A stretch of DNA of 64,000 nt from Ryuthela nishihirai (Eukaryota; Arthropoda; Arachnida; Araneae; Heptathelidae): positions 48,244,691 to 48,308,690 of the forward strand of contig JAWZYU010000025.1 of NCBI GenBank assembly GCA_038380435.1, in the 5' to 3' direction. Shown here in pieces: positions 32,091 to 44,089 of this stretch; the first letter of the stretch is position 1; each line of letters begins with the position of its first letter. The position numbers and the translations under genes are program-made. A model generated the notes under the pieces. That model had not been told where the DNA came from. It worked only from the letters and a program-made list of their open reading frames with translations, and made no database searches.

Positions 32091-32093
32091 TAG

Positions 32094-32243
32094 TATCTAC
32101 TAACAAATTACCACTGTGAAGTCAATTCAAATTTTTAGAGGAAAAATTGTCTTGAGCCTGGTGGGTTCATATCCTAGCTGGCTCACGACAATTTTTCCTC
32201 TAAAAATTTGAATCGACTTCAAAGTGGTAATTTATTAGTAAGG
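32094..32243. repeat. Palindrome built from a SINE-C 3' part
   Basis: Arms 32118-32151 and 32187-32220 are complementary over 34 nt with one mismatch. With more mismatches the arms extend to about 32094 and 32243. The loop holds a B-box-like 'gtgggttcatatcctagc', and the arms include the 'gacaatttttcctct' seen downstream of the other SINE-C copies. Confidence 0.85.
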
Positions 32244-32249
32244 CTTAGT

Positions 32250-33225
32250 GATTGTATTATTTCATCTTGGTAGTTTTTTAACTGCAGAATTGCATCATCT
32301 GGACTAATTGTATCTGACTGGATTATTCTGATATGAAGATGTCACAAGGCAGCTCCATTCCACATTTAAAACCACCAACACTAAACAATTCTCTAGGACT
32401 TATTAACAATTTTCAGGAATAATATATATTCTGGAAAAAATATTATTCTAGAATTCGAATAATCAATATTTCTGGAATAAATATAGCAACACATAAACAC
32501 TCTTTAAATCATTATAGACAATCAATGCAAATTTACAGACATTCACTAGTAATATTATAAACTCAACCAACTATATAACAATGCAATCCTGCATGAATCA
32601 TATCTATGCACTTACACCAATTCAAATCTTAAACAACTTGCAGTGTATGTATTTGATTTCTTTAAATTTTGGCATTATATTACAAACAGATTATTTAAAA
32701 AGAACAAAAATAATTCTAATGAAATATGGAGGGGTGGCACAGGAGGACCAGTCTAGGTTTATTGCTGTTCTCCAGTGCCCCCCCCTCCCCCCAAAGCTCA
32801 CTAGCCTAGTATTAACAGCACATTTTCCATTGAAATTCAGTAAGTCCCATGAATTATCCATCTCACTAGGCAATTGTAAAAGTAAAAATGGTAATAAATT
32901 CAAATCTGGTTTTGTTACACATAGAGAATTGAATTTTAAATCCCACACAGGGTGGACAGTGGAAACCTGGGTGAAAAATTTGGAAGCAATATAAAGTTTT
33001 GATAATTTTACCTAATGCAAAATCTAGATAAAATAGGTATCAGAAGTTATATAATAAATATTATAAATTAATAAATTATATATATATATACTAAGTGAAA
33101 CGATTTAGTGTGTGCAGCTCCTTTTTCTTCTGAACGTAAATATTTATAAAGAAATTTATATAGAATAAGTAAAATTATATAAAAGCATGTAAATATTTAT
33201 TACATATATATATTTAAATTTTCCA
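32250..33225. other. Intron sequence, nothing recognised
   Basis: AT-rich, with a C-rich run near 32777-32793 and a TA run near 33070-33090. The 137-codon ORF at 32581-32994 has no family signature and resembles no exon (no splice sites or motif). Confidence 0.4.
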
Positions 33226-33231
33226 AGCCAA

Positions 33232-33356
33232 TCGATGTCACTTTTTTCACTGAGGGAAGAGTGAGAGTCAGCAGAGAAATCCACAGTTCGGACACAAACC
33301 TGGAAATATCATTGCATGTCTGGTATGCTACTGACTGTGCCATCACTGCCCCTGCA
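33232..33356 (-). mobile_element. SINE-A head fragment
   Basis: Holds 'agagaaatccaca', 'cggacacaaacctgg' (B box region) and 'gctactgactgtgcca' (A box region) on the plus strand, as in the right ends of minus-strand SINE-A copies. Confidence 0.65.
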
Positions 33357-33436
33357 TAGTTGGTTTCACTGTGCATCAATGCACTGTGAATGCCTGCCTG
33401 TATACCACCCACCTACCCACCCACCCACATATACAA

Positions 33437-34443
33437 AATCTTCATAGAGCCATAGGCTGTGGAGGTCTGACCAGACAGTATAATTTTGTTCTCCAGATAT
33501 GATCCTGAGCTACACCTGCTGCATTTAGCCACTGTATGCCAATTCTAGCAAGGTACTATTTGGCATTGTCACACCCTAGGTCTCTCCCTTTTAGACACAC
33601 TGTTCATAATCCTATTTGCTAATCTGCAGCTATGCATACGAGCAACATGGCCAAATCAACACAGTCTTTCTTTGCACAATATGCTGCTCAAAGTAGGTTG
33701 CTAACTTCTTCTTCCAACTTCATCATTACTTAAAAAATAAAACCACCTAATGTCCAGATGCATAAGCATCTAGAATCAAAAGCATCAAGTTTCCTAATAT
33801 CCTGTTTACAAATGGTCCATATTTCGCTACCTAACAAGTAGGTTTGGTAATACTAAAGACTAAAATTAGGCTGTATAATAGTTTGGTTCTTAGAAAGAAC
33901 CAAACTATTATACAGCCTAATTTTAGTCTTTAGTATTACCAAACCTACTCTATTACAAGTATCATCAACAGCCCTAATGAAAAAACTCCTCTTATTAACA
34001 TCATTAGCCAACAAGGCCAAACAGGTGGATAATCTAAATCTGAAATTTTGAAATCTCTTAGACCATTTAAGGCCAAAATCTTTCCCTTGCAAATAATTCC
34101 GCATAACGTAATCAATAACCAAACTAAAGAGAAAAGGAGACAAAATGAATCCTTGTCTAACTCCACTAGCTATGAGCCTTACCAACTCTGATCATCACTC
34201 GGTGTTATTATAGAGAACTTTCATTACATTAACTAATTTGTCTGGTAATGACATACGATCTCACAATCAACCACAAATTATGACAATCAATAGAAGCAGA
34301 AGCCTTTTTGAAACTGATAAAGCTAGCAACCAAAGGATTCTGAAATTCTAAATATTTCTCAAGAATCCACCTAAGTATAAATATTTGATCAATGCATCCC
34401 CTATCACTTCTGAATCCACACTGTTCATCACAGTTGTCCATCA
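33437..34443 (-). pseudogene. LINE-R, 3' half (RT to 3' end), first segment of a split element
   Basis: Aligns with 62040-63060: RT blocks 'GVRQGFILSPFLFSLVIDYV' (34150-34090), the YADD region (decayed) and the C-terminal 'LYNSLVLSK'. A 240-bp internal deletion is replaced by a perfect 108-nt palindrome (33838-33948). At 34443 it is cut by the fold-back element and continues at 36253. Confidence 0.85.
33838..33948. repeat. Perfect 54-bp palindrome in LINE-R
   Basis: Arms 33838-33891 and 33895-33948 are exact reverse complements; loop is 3 nt (aga). The right arm is LINE-R sequence in its normal place (bridging the internal deletion), the left arm is its inverted copy. Confidence 0.98.
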
Positions 34444-35184
34444 AGGTATCCCATCCCGTCAACCCATCGCAGCGTTGCTTCATCGAGCATCAATCCATTG
34501 CAATGTTAGGTATGTGGTTTTATTGAAATTTTGCATTTGCAGATTATTCAAATGAACTCTAGAGACAATAATTTAGACTTTGAAAGGTTAAACATCTGGC
34601 AGAAGAATTTACCTCAGAAATTAATTAAAACTTGCATAACAAGTAATGTTTCAAACCATTTAATAAAATATGCATTTTAAAAGTTTGTGTAATGATTATT
34701 TCAATATTAGATAATCATCTATGATATTTATAAAAATAATTTATTGTTAAATATTCCAACTTTTGTGCACCAGTGTAAAAAAAAATCATAATTTTATTAA
34801 AATTAATTATTTTGATGAAAATTCACTTAGCCAAAGGTGGACATCTTGTCCTATATACACACAGTCATATCAGAATAATATGACCATGTACCATACATAT
34901 ATCATGATAGGTGGTCATATTATTCTGATATGACTGAGTATGTTCTTTTCATCTTTTGCAAAATTAATTATAATTAACTTGTCATCAGTAGCTCTGGGAC
35001 TGGAAAAAAAGAAATAGCTGCCTGTAATTTACCCAGGATTGTTATAAGCAATTGTTCAAAACTCAATTGATTTTTAACCCTTACCCTGGGGGGGAGGATG
35101 CGTTATATTTATTTTTTGAGATAAATTAAAAAAATCTTTTTAGATTGGATAGGTATTGATAAACTGGCTTTGATAAGAAAGAGG

Positions 35185-35360
35185 ACACCAATTGACTTGG
35201 AAAGGCTGCCACCATCATATAGGATGTTAAGCCTTGGCCCCATGTGCAGGAAAGCCATACCCAGTGCATATTAAAGAACATGCTAGAGGGTCTTGATGGG
35301 AGGCTTCAATCTGTATCCTAACAGCTGTCCAGGGGATTGCTCAGAGGCAAAATAATATAA
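35185..35360 (+). mobile_element. SINE-A body fragment, plus strand
   Basis: Reverse complement of the SINE-A middle: 'ttggaaaggctgcc', 'gatgttaagccttg', 'cccatgtgcagg', 'attaaagaacatgct', 'gatgggaggct'. Head and tail are missing. Confidence 0.7.
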
Positions 35361-35867
35361 TCCTCTGTTATTAAGGTGAGGCATAAAATATATAACGAGT
35401 TTTTGGTACTTCACATATCAATAGGTCATCATGACAAAATAGTTCCCCAAAATACCAACCAAAATTGCCCTACCAAAACAGAGAATTACCATGTTAAGTC
35501 AATGGGAATATAACTTCAAAGCTCTGTAACTTCTAATATGAGCATTTAATGCAAAAAAATGCAACTTATAATAAATTAAAGATCATAATCAAATCTATTT
35601 AAATCTCAATTTTTAAACAAAATTCATTCAACATTTAAGGAACAGAAGCTGGAATATTTAACAATAAATTATTTTCATAAATATCATTAATGATTGTCTA
35701 ATATTGAAATAATCATTATGCAAACTTTTAAAATGCATATTTTATTAAATGGTTTGAAACAATATTTGCTATGCAAGTTTTAATTAATTTCTGAGGTAAA
35801 TTCTTCTGATGCATGTTTAAACTTTCAAAGTCTAAATTATTGTTTCTAGAGTTCAGAAAGTCAAGTT

Positions 35868-36150
35868 GTTGGGTTGTTTTACCTCAAGCGGCACTTTTTG
35901 CACACCATGGGTTAAATGGCCAGGTCACAAGGACCCCAAGGGCTCAGAGAAGGTTGGGGAAGAGGACCCACTGGAACAGCTATTGGGAGACAAATGGTAG
36001 CCTCCAGCATGTTCTTCAACGTGCATAAGGTATATATATATTAAGAGGAATTTATATGGCTCTCCCACACACAGGCTACAGCTTAACATCCCATCCAACA
36101 GACGGCGGCCTTTCTAAGCCCATCAGTGTCCCCTACTGACCGTGGGCAGG
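35868..36150 (-). mobile_element. SINE-A with a small internal insertion
   Basis: Left end gttgggttgttttacctcaa; body as in the family until 'cgtgcataaggtat', then ~30 bp of AT-rich sequence, then 'ggctctcccacac' onwards to 'accgtgggcag'. The head is absent. Confidence 0.8.
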
Positions 36151-36252
36151 GGGGACAGTGACCGTGCAGTGCGATGAATTGAAGCTACGTCGAATTGATG
36201 TTGCAATGATTTCACGCTCAATTAATTGATGCTGCAATGGATTGACATTGGA

Positions 36253-37345
36253 CCATCATCATGCAAATTCTTAATTCTATTAAGTATAATCATGAAAAGA
36301 ACTTTATCTGGAACAGAAAGTAAACTAATTCCTGCATAATTATCACAAGAATTATGATTACTTTTTTTAAAAAAATTGGAATAATAATAGCTCTAGTGAA
36401 ATTTTAAGGAATACCTTTATACAAAAAATATTCAAAATTTCAGTCAACCACCTAACAAGACAAATATTTCCAGCTCTAATCATTTTAGTGGTGATTCCAT
36501 CCACCTCTGGGGATTTAAGCAGTTTTAATTTAAAGATAGCCAACTTCAGAATGTGATATAGAGCCAATATTAAAATTAGTAATGCATCTATCCTCATTAA
36601 AAACAATGAGAGTAGAAATAATCCCATCGTTTAGAACATCCCTAAAATGCCCAGTCCACCTAGCCCATCACAGAATCCTCACCTTCAATCACCTTAATAT
36701 GTTTATGCCTCAATCCCTGTGTATCTGCCTGTTTCTTCCAACGTAAAAGATTAACTATCTGCTACATTCTCCTGCTGTTGTGCTGTCTAATTACTTCCTC
36801 GCTTTGTCAGCCCAAGATTCTTATCAGCTGTTAACTGATCCTTTACACATTTATTAAGCTCATTGTAATGCCGTCTGTTAGGACTAGTAGGGTGTTGATC
36901 CATATTATTCCTACACTTCCTTTTTTCAGAATTCCATAGCCTTTATCACTTAAACAATTGTTTCCTCAGTCCCTTTTTACCCAAAACAGTACTGTTAGTT
37001 TCAAGAAAAGCCTGTTTAAAGTAATCCCACTTCAGAGTAAGCAAACCATGATTGTCATAATGACTAAGCAGCCTATCACTGTATGTTTTTGTTATATCTG
37101 GATCTTTCAGAGCTTCAGTGTTAAATGTAAATCTCTTAACCTTAACACAACCTTGCAATTAATTAACCTTGCAACATTTCTTAAGCTTCACTTACAAGAC
37201 ACTTTTGACTAGGTAATGATCAGACCCAATTTCGGCTCCCCTGTTATGATCTGGTATTCCAACCTGAACTTTGCTGTTAATTAAAATATAATCTATCATA
37301 TTTCTAAGCATACATCAGGTGAAACCCTTGTGTATTTTATGCAGA
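36253..37345 (-). pseudogene. LINE-R, 5' half (endonuclease end to RT start), second segment
   Basis: Minus strand, from about 37300: 'MIDYILINSKVQVGIPDHNR' and 'GAEIGSDHYLV', the C-terminal part of an apurinic-type endonuclease (G-S-D-H catalytic motif). Then the linker 'VKRFTFNTEALKDPDITKTY', and the RT N-terminal block ISKLKLHKSPGVDE-like (here IFKLKLLKSPEVDGITTKMI). Stops and frame changes throughout. Joins 33437-34443 once the fold-back element is removed. Confidence 0.8.
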
Positions 37346-37712
37346 GATCTATCCGAGAGTGTCTTTTGTACTGATGGTTCATTTGCATATTTGGAGCTTC
37401 TGTTATGTATATTTGGAGCCTGTCAGTGGCTTTACCATAATTTACATATTCACTTATCACACAAGTTAATTTTCGATTTTCAATTCTATATATTTATCAA
37501 ATTATTACAGAAAACTGATATACAACTTATTTTTTGCACTTGAGTATTTTATTCACCTGCACGTTTGAGTGCTGCAATGATCTGAGTTGATTATATTTTT
37601 TGCCCTATAAAACTTCTGAATTCTAATAGCTATTAAAAGCAATAAAAAGAATTATTACTTATCATTCACATAAAATTTTGAACACATTCTTTTCACAATT
37701 ATATTTTCTTAC

Positions 37713-37795
37713 CTGAAATGGAAGATTAGCATATTTTCTTTGTAACATTCCAATAGTCCCAAATTGGTTAGTTTTGAAAAATAATCTTCCCTTGT
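37713..37795 (-). CDS. DNAI7: DNAI7/CASC1-like gene, third exon seen (internal)
   Basis: 83 bp. Enters in phase 1 (AC completes the codon begun by the previous exon's last G, giving D) and leaves in phase 0. Acceptor attgttctctag before it, donor gtaagaaaat after it. Product KGRLFFKTNQFGTIGMLQRK then YANLPFQ. DNAI7/CASC1 proteins have a beta-rich stretch 'F-K-T-x-x-F-G-T ... L-P-F-Q-S-W-E-L' here. The intron downstream is the largest in the window (18 kb). Confidence 0.75.
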
Positions 37796-37799
37796 CTAG

Positions 37800-38470
37800 A
37801 GAACAATAGGGAAAAATTCTTTACTTCCTTATTTAATTATATACTCAAAAACGTTTCATATTAAAGCAGATTTTTACTAAATAAATAAAATTACACTTTA
37901 TTACAAATACATTTCAGAGTTCTGCTTTATATTTCAGTACAAATAAATAAAACAATTTTTAAAGATTCAAGATGATACAAAGTTATAAGCTCAATTTATA
38001 CCTTCCCATAATTACCTTCAACTTGCATTTTAAAATGGACATTGCTTGAACTTTTAGAGACTAGAAAGCAACCTGGTAGATAACTGCACATCCAAACAGC
38101 TCTCAGTTTAATAGCTGAATTTCAATTCATCTGTCAAGAGAAGTCACCCACCTGTTCCTGGGTATCATGCACATGTTAGAAGAGAGTCTAAATTGGCTTC
38201 TATGAAAGAGTGAGAGAGATTTAAGGGTCATCTTGCATATCTGCTTAGTCAAATGCAAAGATGAAAACTGAAAAATAATTGGCGTTCTTGTCTTTCATAA
38301 TGTAGGCAGAAATGGAAGACGAGATTACAATTACTACAGCTCACTGGTAATGAACATCAACATGACTGAAAATAACAGGATGATATGCATATTTTAACAA
38401 AGTGGGATTTGAGCATTTATTCTCACAACTCTAAACATGCATTTATACTGAACATTCACTATTGTTATAC
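37800..38470. other. Intron sequence, nothing recognised
   Basis: Includes the upstream flank of the exon. AT-rich, no repeat family identified. Confidence 0.4.
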
Positions 38471-38472
38471 AA

Positions 38473-38840
38473 TTGGGTTGGTTTACCTCTGACTGGTACT
38501 TTTTTTGCATCAATAGACTAAATGGCCAGTTCACAAGGATTCCAAAGGGTTCAGAGTTAAGCAGTGAAAGATCAATTGGATAGCAGTTAGGAGACAAATG
38601 AGAGTGTCTCCTAAAGGCCACCCAGCATATTTTTTAATGTGTGTACAGGATGGTTCTCTTGTACATAGGGTCATGGCTTAATGTCCCATTCAATAAACTG
38701 CAGCCTTTTCAAGTCCATTATTGTCCCATTTCTCACTTAGGACAGAGCAGAAGTTAGCAGGGAATATCTCAGAACTGGCAAAATGTAAACTCAAACCTCA
38801 GAATATTAGGTTATAATCTTAGAACTACCAACTAAGCTAA
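38473..38840 (-). mobile_element. SINE-A, diverged
   Basis: Left end ttgggttggtttacctctga; body with 'aatggccagttcacaagga' and 'atggcttaatgtcccat'; decayed head near 38790-38840 ('actcaaacct', 'accaactaagcta'). Confidence 0.8.
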
Positions 38841-38844
38841 TTTC

Positions 38845-39790
38845 TACACCATATACTAATATAAGAAGAAATTTAATATTCACCATATCATATGAATAGA
38901 CATTCACTTTTGCCCAAACACTTTTCATTTACTAGAAGTCAATAAACATTAAGGACATAATTTTTTTTTTAATAAAATGAAAACACATGTTTATAAAGAA
39001 ATACATGAAACACACAGTGAACACTGTAACATTAACAACAGATGTTAATTTTAAAATATTTTTTGAGAAATTTTCAGTGGTGTATTTATGTTGTGAGTTT
39101 GATGCTCTGCATTGTATCCATATCCTTTTGTAGCTTGTCACATTAAAATTGGAGAAGATGTGAATTGGGGGAAAATGGGAATTTTTGGGAAAGAATGTGC
39201 ATTTTACAGTTAATACCCCGCAAAAAAATTACCTATCATTTATTAACTTTTCATTTGTAACTCTCAGGAAATTATTTTGAAATCAATCCTTTAAATACCC
39301 ATTAATGCACACCCATGAGAAACTTTAACCAATCAGCATTTTGAGGCAAACACTTTTGCCTTATTTTCACAGGTTTCACTGCACATCTAGTCTTATTGTG
39401 TTTCAGTATCTCATGCAAATCATTTTGCCTTCCTTCTGAAGATTCCTCTAAATGCTACACAAGACATATAACCTATAGCCCACAAAGCAGATTAGTCTAG
39501 TCCACTAAATGACTGTGGGTTTGCAAGAGAACTTTAGGATGCAGTTTCAGTAAGTACTTAACACCTCATATAGTTACTTAATACACCATGAAAAAATAAT
39601 ATCATTAAATCCCACAGTAATGATGTGCTTGATATTTCTAATATTTTCACACTACTTAATCAGTATAATGCCTGCATGATGTCCACATTATTGAAAACTT
39701 GCCAATCAGGGAAAAATTACCCCTTGTTATTACATTAAGTACCTCTTGTTGCAATTTTTTAGCTAATTCAGGGATAGCTTTTACAACCTA
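38845..39790. other. Intron sequence, nothing recognised
   Basis: AT-rich; no convincing repeat or ORF. Confidence 0.4.
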
Positions 39791-39799
39791 CCCATCCAT

Positions 39800-40220
39800 C
39801 TACAAACCTCAAGCATCCATGGGCTACATAAGTCTAGCCAGACTATGTAATTTTAGCCCTCAAAACACATCTATCCTGAATTACAGCTGTTACATTGACC
39901 ACTGCAAGCCAATTCCAACAAGCTCCTGTTTAACAGTGTCTGCCCACCACATCCAAGCCCTTCCATCACACATCTTTCTTACAGGCTTTAAGGCTTTTCA
40001 TAACTTGACCCACTAATCTGTAGTTCTACATGCCAGCAACATAGGCTCTATCTGCATGAGATGCTGAAAACAGTTCTGATTGATGATGCTGAAAACAGTT
40101 CCACGTCTCATTTATCGCACAGCCCAACCACTTAATGCCCAAGAAAACATATATGCATCTAGAATCAAAAGCATCAAGTTTTCTGTTATCTTGATTATAA
40201 AGGGTCCATATATTTTAAAT
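39800..40220 (-). pseudogene. LINE-R 3' end fragment
   Basis: Aligns with 62035-62415 and 33437-33830: 'catgggctaca' at the 3' end, 'cacattgacc'-type middle, and 'tgcatctagaatcaaaagca' at the 5' side. A duplicated ~25-bp segment 'gatgctgaaaacagttc' occurs near 40060-40100. No frame remains. Confidence 0.75.
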
Positions 40221-40225
40221 ATTAA

Positions 40226-40852
40226 TCCTTTGCACTCAAGAGGCGACCATCAGTTGCCTCTTGGTTTGATGCAGTAACTCGAATGGCGGCTGAGAAGCGA
40301 CAATAACTGCTTTATAAACAGAGATCCTTTGCACTCAAGAGACAACAATAACTGTTTTATAAACAGATATGTTTAAATCTATTGTCTATGTACACTTCAT
40401 AGTACAGCATTATGTTTAATTAAAATTATTATTTTAACCCTTTAATGCTCAGAATGGCCCAAAAGGACTAGTCCAAATAATGCTATTTCTTTGTCTTTAC
40501 TACCCTCTATCCTTTTCTAAGATTCTTCGGCATTAGAGGATTAAACTTAGTGGTTGTGTGGGTAAAAACAGACTATCTCCACATAATATCCATGATATCT
40601 AAGATGACCAGTAGATATCCATGGGTCAACTTAGATATCTTATGGAATTTTGTGGAGATTGTGGTTGTGTGGGTAGTGGTTATAAAAATGGAGACAAATG
40701 ATGAAATTAGTAGCAGTGAAGATGAGTTTGATTTTACACTGTTTATGTATGATTTATTTTTATGTTAGTTGTAAAAAATTTTATCAACTTTTTAGCAAAA
40801 AAAATTCGAGTTGCTACTTTCCTATAGCAAAAAAACATTCGAGTGCAAAGGG
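40226..40852. mobile_element. TTAA-bounded element P3 (627 bp)
   Basis: TTAA at 40222-40225 and 40853-40856; ends TCCTTTGCACTCAAG and, inverted, CCCTTTGCACTCGAA. A ~60-bp segment starting 'atcctttgcactcaagag' is repeated directly near 40228 and 40325. A 103-bp MITE is nested at 40438-40540. No coding sequence seen. Confidence 0.7.
40438..40540. mobile_element. TTAA-bounded MITE (103 bp), nested in P3
   Basis: TTAA at 40434-40437 and 40541-40544; CCCTTTAATGC start and, inverted, TCCTCTAATGCC end. Homologous to 18419-18528. Confidence 0.7.
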
Positions 40853-40859
40853 TTAAAAT

Positions 40860-41330
40860 TCAAAATCATGAGTTACAAAGGTTAAAAATTGTTATGACTA
40901 AAAAGATGAGATTGAAAACCTGAAAAAGGGACAAAAGAAGGAGATGAACAAGAGGAATAAATGCAACTTCATGAGGAGCTGAAGCTTGTTGAAAACTCTC
41001 CAGATCAAAGTGACAACACATAAGCATTAATTAAAGCACCCAAAAACTTGGTAGATGGAGACATAAGTGCAGAAAGAAATAGAAAAATAACAAGAGACAT
41101 GAAACAGTCTTTATAGCCCTATTATCTACTAATGTGTGACAAAAGGCAAGCAGTCAAACCTTTATCCTTAATGTCATTCTTGGTGAAAGAAACAAGCCAG
41201 GAAAGCTTGGAGACTTCAAGTTTATAGACTTTTTTCCATTTAAAACTTCATTAACATCTTTTTCCTCCATGTTTGTCTCAGAATCTATGCTGCAAGAAAG
41301 TATTAGTGCTCTGCTCTCTGATGATGAGGA
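40860..41330. other. Intron sequence, nothing recognised
   Basis: Frames near 40900-41030 and 41160-41330 are rich in Lys, Glu and Asp and could be remains of a transposon ORF, but no family signature can be named. Confidence 0.3.
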
Positions 41331-41337
41331 TGAGTTA

Positions 41338-41706
41338 AGTTGTTTTATCTCTGAGCAACATTTCTTTTTTGCCCACAATGGGCTAAATGGCCAGGTCACA
41401 AGGACCTCGAGGCTCAGAGAAGATTGGAGGAGGGAACCCACTGGGCAGCAATTAGGAGACAGATGGTACCCCACCCCCTTCCCCATCATGCTCTTTAACA
41501 TGCAGTGTATGGCTCTCCTGTATATGTGGCCACAGCTTAATGTTCCATCTAACAGATGGCAGCCTTTCCAAGACCACTGCATCCTCTACTGATTAAAGGC
41601 AGGGAGTTTTGTGGAGATAAATCTCAATGCTGATGCAGGCAGGACTCGAACTTGGCAATTGCAGATTATGAGACTGTCACGCTAACAACTGAACGACCCC
41701 CACCCC
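41338..41706 (-). mobile_element. SINE-A, full length, diverged
   Basis: Left end gttgttttatctctgagcaa; right end with 'ggactcgaacttgg' (B box) and 'aactgaacgaccccca' (A box region). Confidence 0.85.
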
Positions 41707-41709
41707 ATT

Positions 41710-43390
41710 CTTTACAGCCAAGATGTCTTTAATTGAAAATATTACTCTACTCCTAAGTCTGAAATTTAATTATGTTTTGGATGTCTAAATGCCAACTGTA
41801 TTGTGCACAATACTTTTTAAAAAACTTTGCTTTCCAACATTTTTAATTACAATAAAATTAAGAAAATACTCAAATTATAAAACTCTACATTGAAATATGC
41901 ACATTAAATGACCCTCTTCTTGTGTATTCATTTACACAGTCATTTTCAGGAACCACCTTTTGCTTAACTACAAGAACTAGGTGTAGTTGGTTTCAATAAT
42001 AGTCCATTTAAAATGCTTCCATTTTTCCTGAACTTCAGTTGTGAGCAAACTACATTATCATAATGACTAAGTAGCTTATCACAGCAAGGACAAAGGTTTT
42101 CATAAAAAAATATTCTTCTAGTTATATGAAATAAGCTATCACATCTAGAAAATATGAGTTACTCGTTTTCAAACAGAGGGAATAAAGAATTTGTTTTTCA
42201 TTTTACAGACTCAGCAGCCTCTAACAGTGAAAATTTGAACAAATGGATGATTTGGAACAAAAATATTAATATTCTATTAGTACTTCTACTCTCTACTAGT
42301 ATCTCTATTACAACACAAAAAATAATTTCCATTTATCTCTTAAAACGTAGAAGTTGCATTTTATTTCCCCCCCCCCTGGGTATAAGGGGGCAAATCATTA
42401 ATCCTAGTGTAAATTACTTAACCATAACACTCTAACATGAAAATTTTATATTTTTAGCATAAATAAATCGTTTGAAATATTTGTTTAAAGATTTGGTATT
42501 TTCTAGCTTTTTCTACCACTGGAGGGCACTTTTTGAGTTTTTATTTTCTGGCTTTAGCATTTGAAAGAAGCAGAATGTAAAAGCAGAATAGGTTGGGGGG
42601 CAAGAGACTGGATTTCCAATGCAGTATAATATTTCCTCTCTCTGTTTTATAGGTCTTTAAAAAAAATTCTTGAAAAATGCATGAAATATTATATAAAATG
42701 TTTAATAATTTTTGCATCTAATTACTTTACTAGCCTTTTTCTTTGGGGGGGGGGGGGGGGGTTAGTTAACATTAAACTAGTTAATTAACTCTAGTTAACA
42801 TTAAAATGAACATACATAACAACCTCATTATCATATAAACTTTTTAATAAAAATATTATTCATCCTTAAAAAAGTATAGATACAAATATCTACTTTTATA
42901 ATGGGTTATAAAAACATGAATTTTTACAGTATTATTAATCTGTTGGAGTTTGTTGTTACAGTTCCTCTCGCAACTTTTATAGGTTTACTCAAGCTGACTC
43001 TGCATACAAAGAATAAAATATTTTTAAGCTTTTAGCACTTAGTAGTTAGCTTTTAATATTCCAATTAGATTTAAGCAGATGAAATCTGGATATGGGATTT
43101 TATTTCTTCTATAATATAGTCAATATGCAATTTCAAAGTACCAATTTCCTCTATTAGAGCCCCTTCCCTCCCATATTTATTACTGTTCGATTATGTAATC
43201 TTTACAGTCATTAATACTGACAACTTTCATACTACACAATTCAGTAATATCATTGAACATTGCTTTTTAAGAAAATTGCATGTAATATATTTTTAATTTA
43301 TTCAATATTTATTTATATTTAGTTTTTAGTAAATTTTACACTTGTCCATACTTGCTTAAAGTAATTATTTTTAATTATCGATCTTTGCAA
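41710..43390. other. Intron sequence with one decayed repeat unit and a G tract
   Basis: 42310-42560 resembles the ~260-bp tandem unit of 51675-52620 ('atttatctc', 'aaataaatcgtttgaaatatttgtttaa', 'ccactggagggcac'). A run of about 16 G lies at 42745-42760. Otherwise AT-rich with nothing recognised. Confidence 0.45.
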
Positions 43391-43397
43391 TGAAAGG

Positions 43398-43772
43398 ATG
43401 GGCTGTTTTACATCTCAGCTGCACTTTTGTACATACAATGGGTTAAATGGTCAGATCCCAAGGATCCCAAAGGGGGATCCTTGTGGGTTGGGGGAAAGAG
43501 TTTGATTTTGATTGAAAAAGGTTGGGGAAGAGGACCCATTGAACAGCTATTAGGAAACAATGATAGCCTCCCATCAAGGTCATTGTGTTCTTTAATGTGC
43601 ACAGGGTGTAGCTCTCTTTCACATGGGGTCTTAGTTTAATGTACTATCCAACAGAAGGTACCCTTTCCAAGCTTACTGGTGTTCTCCTTATGATCGAGGA
43701 TAGGGTGGGAGTTAGTGGAGAAATCTCAACACTAACCAAACTCAAACTTGGGAAGATTATGAGCCTGGCATG
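43398..43772 (-). mobile_element. SINE-A, diverged
   Basis: Left end 'ggctgttttacatctcagct', body 'gttaaatggtcag', 'cttagtttaatgtac', decayed head. A short local duplication (gggggatccttgtgggttgg) interrupts it near 43470. Confidence 0.75.
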
Positions 43773-43779
43773 ATTCCTA

Positions 43780-43960
43780 CAGCCATTATGGGCTCCCTCT
43801 GTCATAAAGACAATATCATCAGTGTAAGATATTATTTCAGAATCAAACTTTTCACTTCATTGACATCTATAGGGTAACCTTCCTTTGGATCAGCTATGGG
43901 ATATCTCATAGAGTCTGAACTCACATAACAGAAGTTCCCCACAATGTGGAAAAAAGGATT
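43780..43960 (-). pseudogene. Possible reverse-transcriptase fragment
   Basis: On the minus strand 43850-43795 reads SEIISYTDDIVFMTEGA. Y-x-D-D followed by hydrophobic residues resembles the RT catalytic box. Upstream context is too decayed to name the family. It could be chance. Confidence 0.3.
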
Positions 43961-44089
43961 GAGCCAAAAGAACTGACCTTGACCCTGGAGGATCATGTGC
44001 ATCCCCAGGCAGACAGGAAGCAGGCTGTTGCAGAACCCAAACTTGTTTCATAAATTCACCATTAATCAATAGGCAATAAAAATAACTTT

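Larger units (their letters stand above)
34444..36252. mobile_element. Fold-back element inserted in LINE-R
   Basis: Interrupts LINE-R, which resumes at 36253. A possible 6-bp duplication CCATCA lies at 34438-34443 and 36253-36258. About 50 bp at each end are imperfect inverted repeats (from GTCAACCCATCGCAGC at 34458; right end inverted GTCAATCCATTGCAGC, ending 36246). Subterminal arms 34540-34770 and 35640-35860 match inverted at about 90% over ~220 bp. Between them lie a hairpin (34862-34886 with 34912-34936, perfect 25 bp) and SINE-A pieces. No transposase. Confidence 0.7.

Noticed and set aside
32581..32994. 137-codon plus-strand ORF as a possible gene
   Set aside because: No recognisable domain, no splice sites in a sensible place, opposite strand to the host gene, AT-rich composition.
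41154..41582. 142-codon minus-strand ORF
   Set aside because: It crosses the edge of a SINE-A; more than half is SINE sequence and the rest has no signature.
42745..42760. Long G tract as a structured or telomere-like element
   Set aside because: A plain homopolymer with no repeat unit; similar runs occur at 27385, 54530 and 56807 and may be partly sequencing or assembly artefact.
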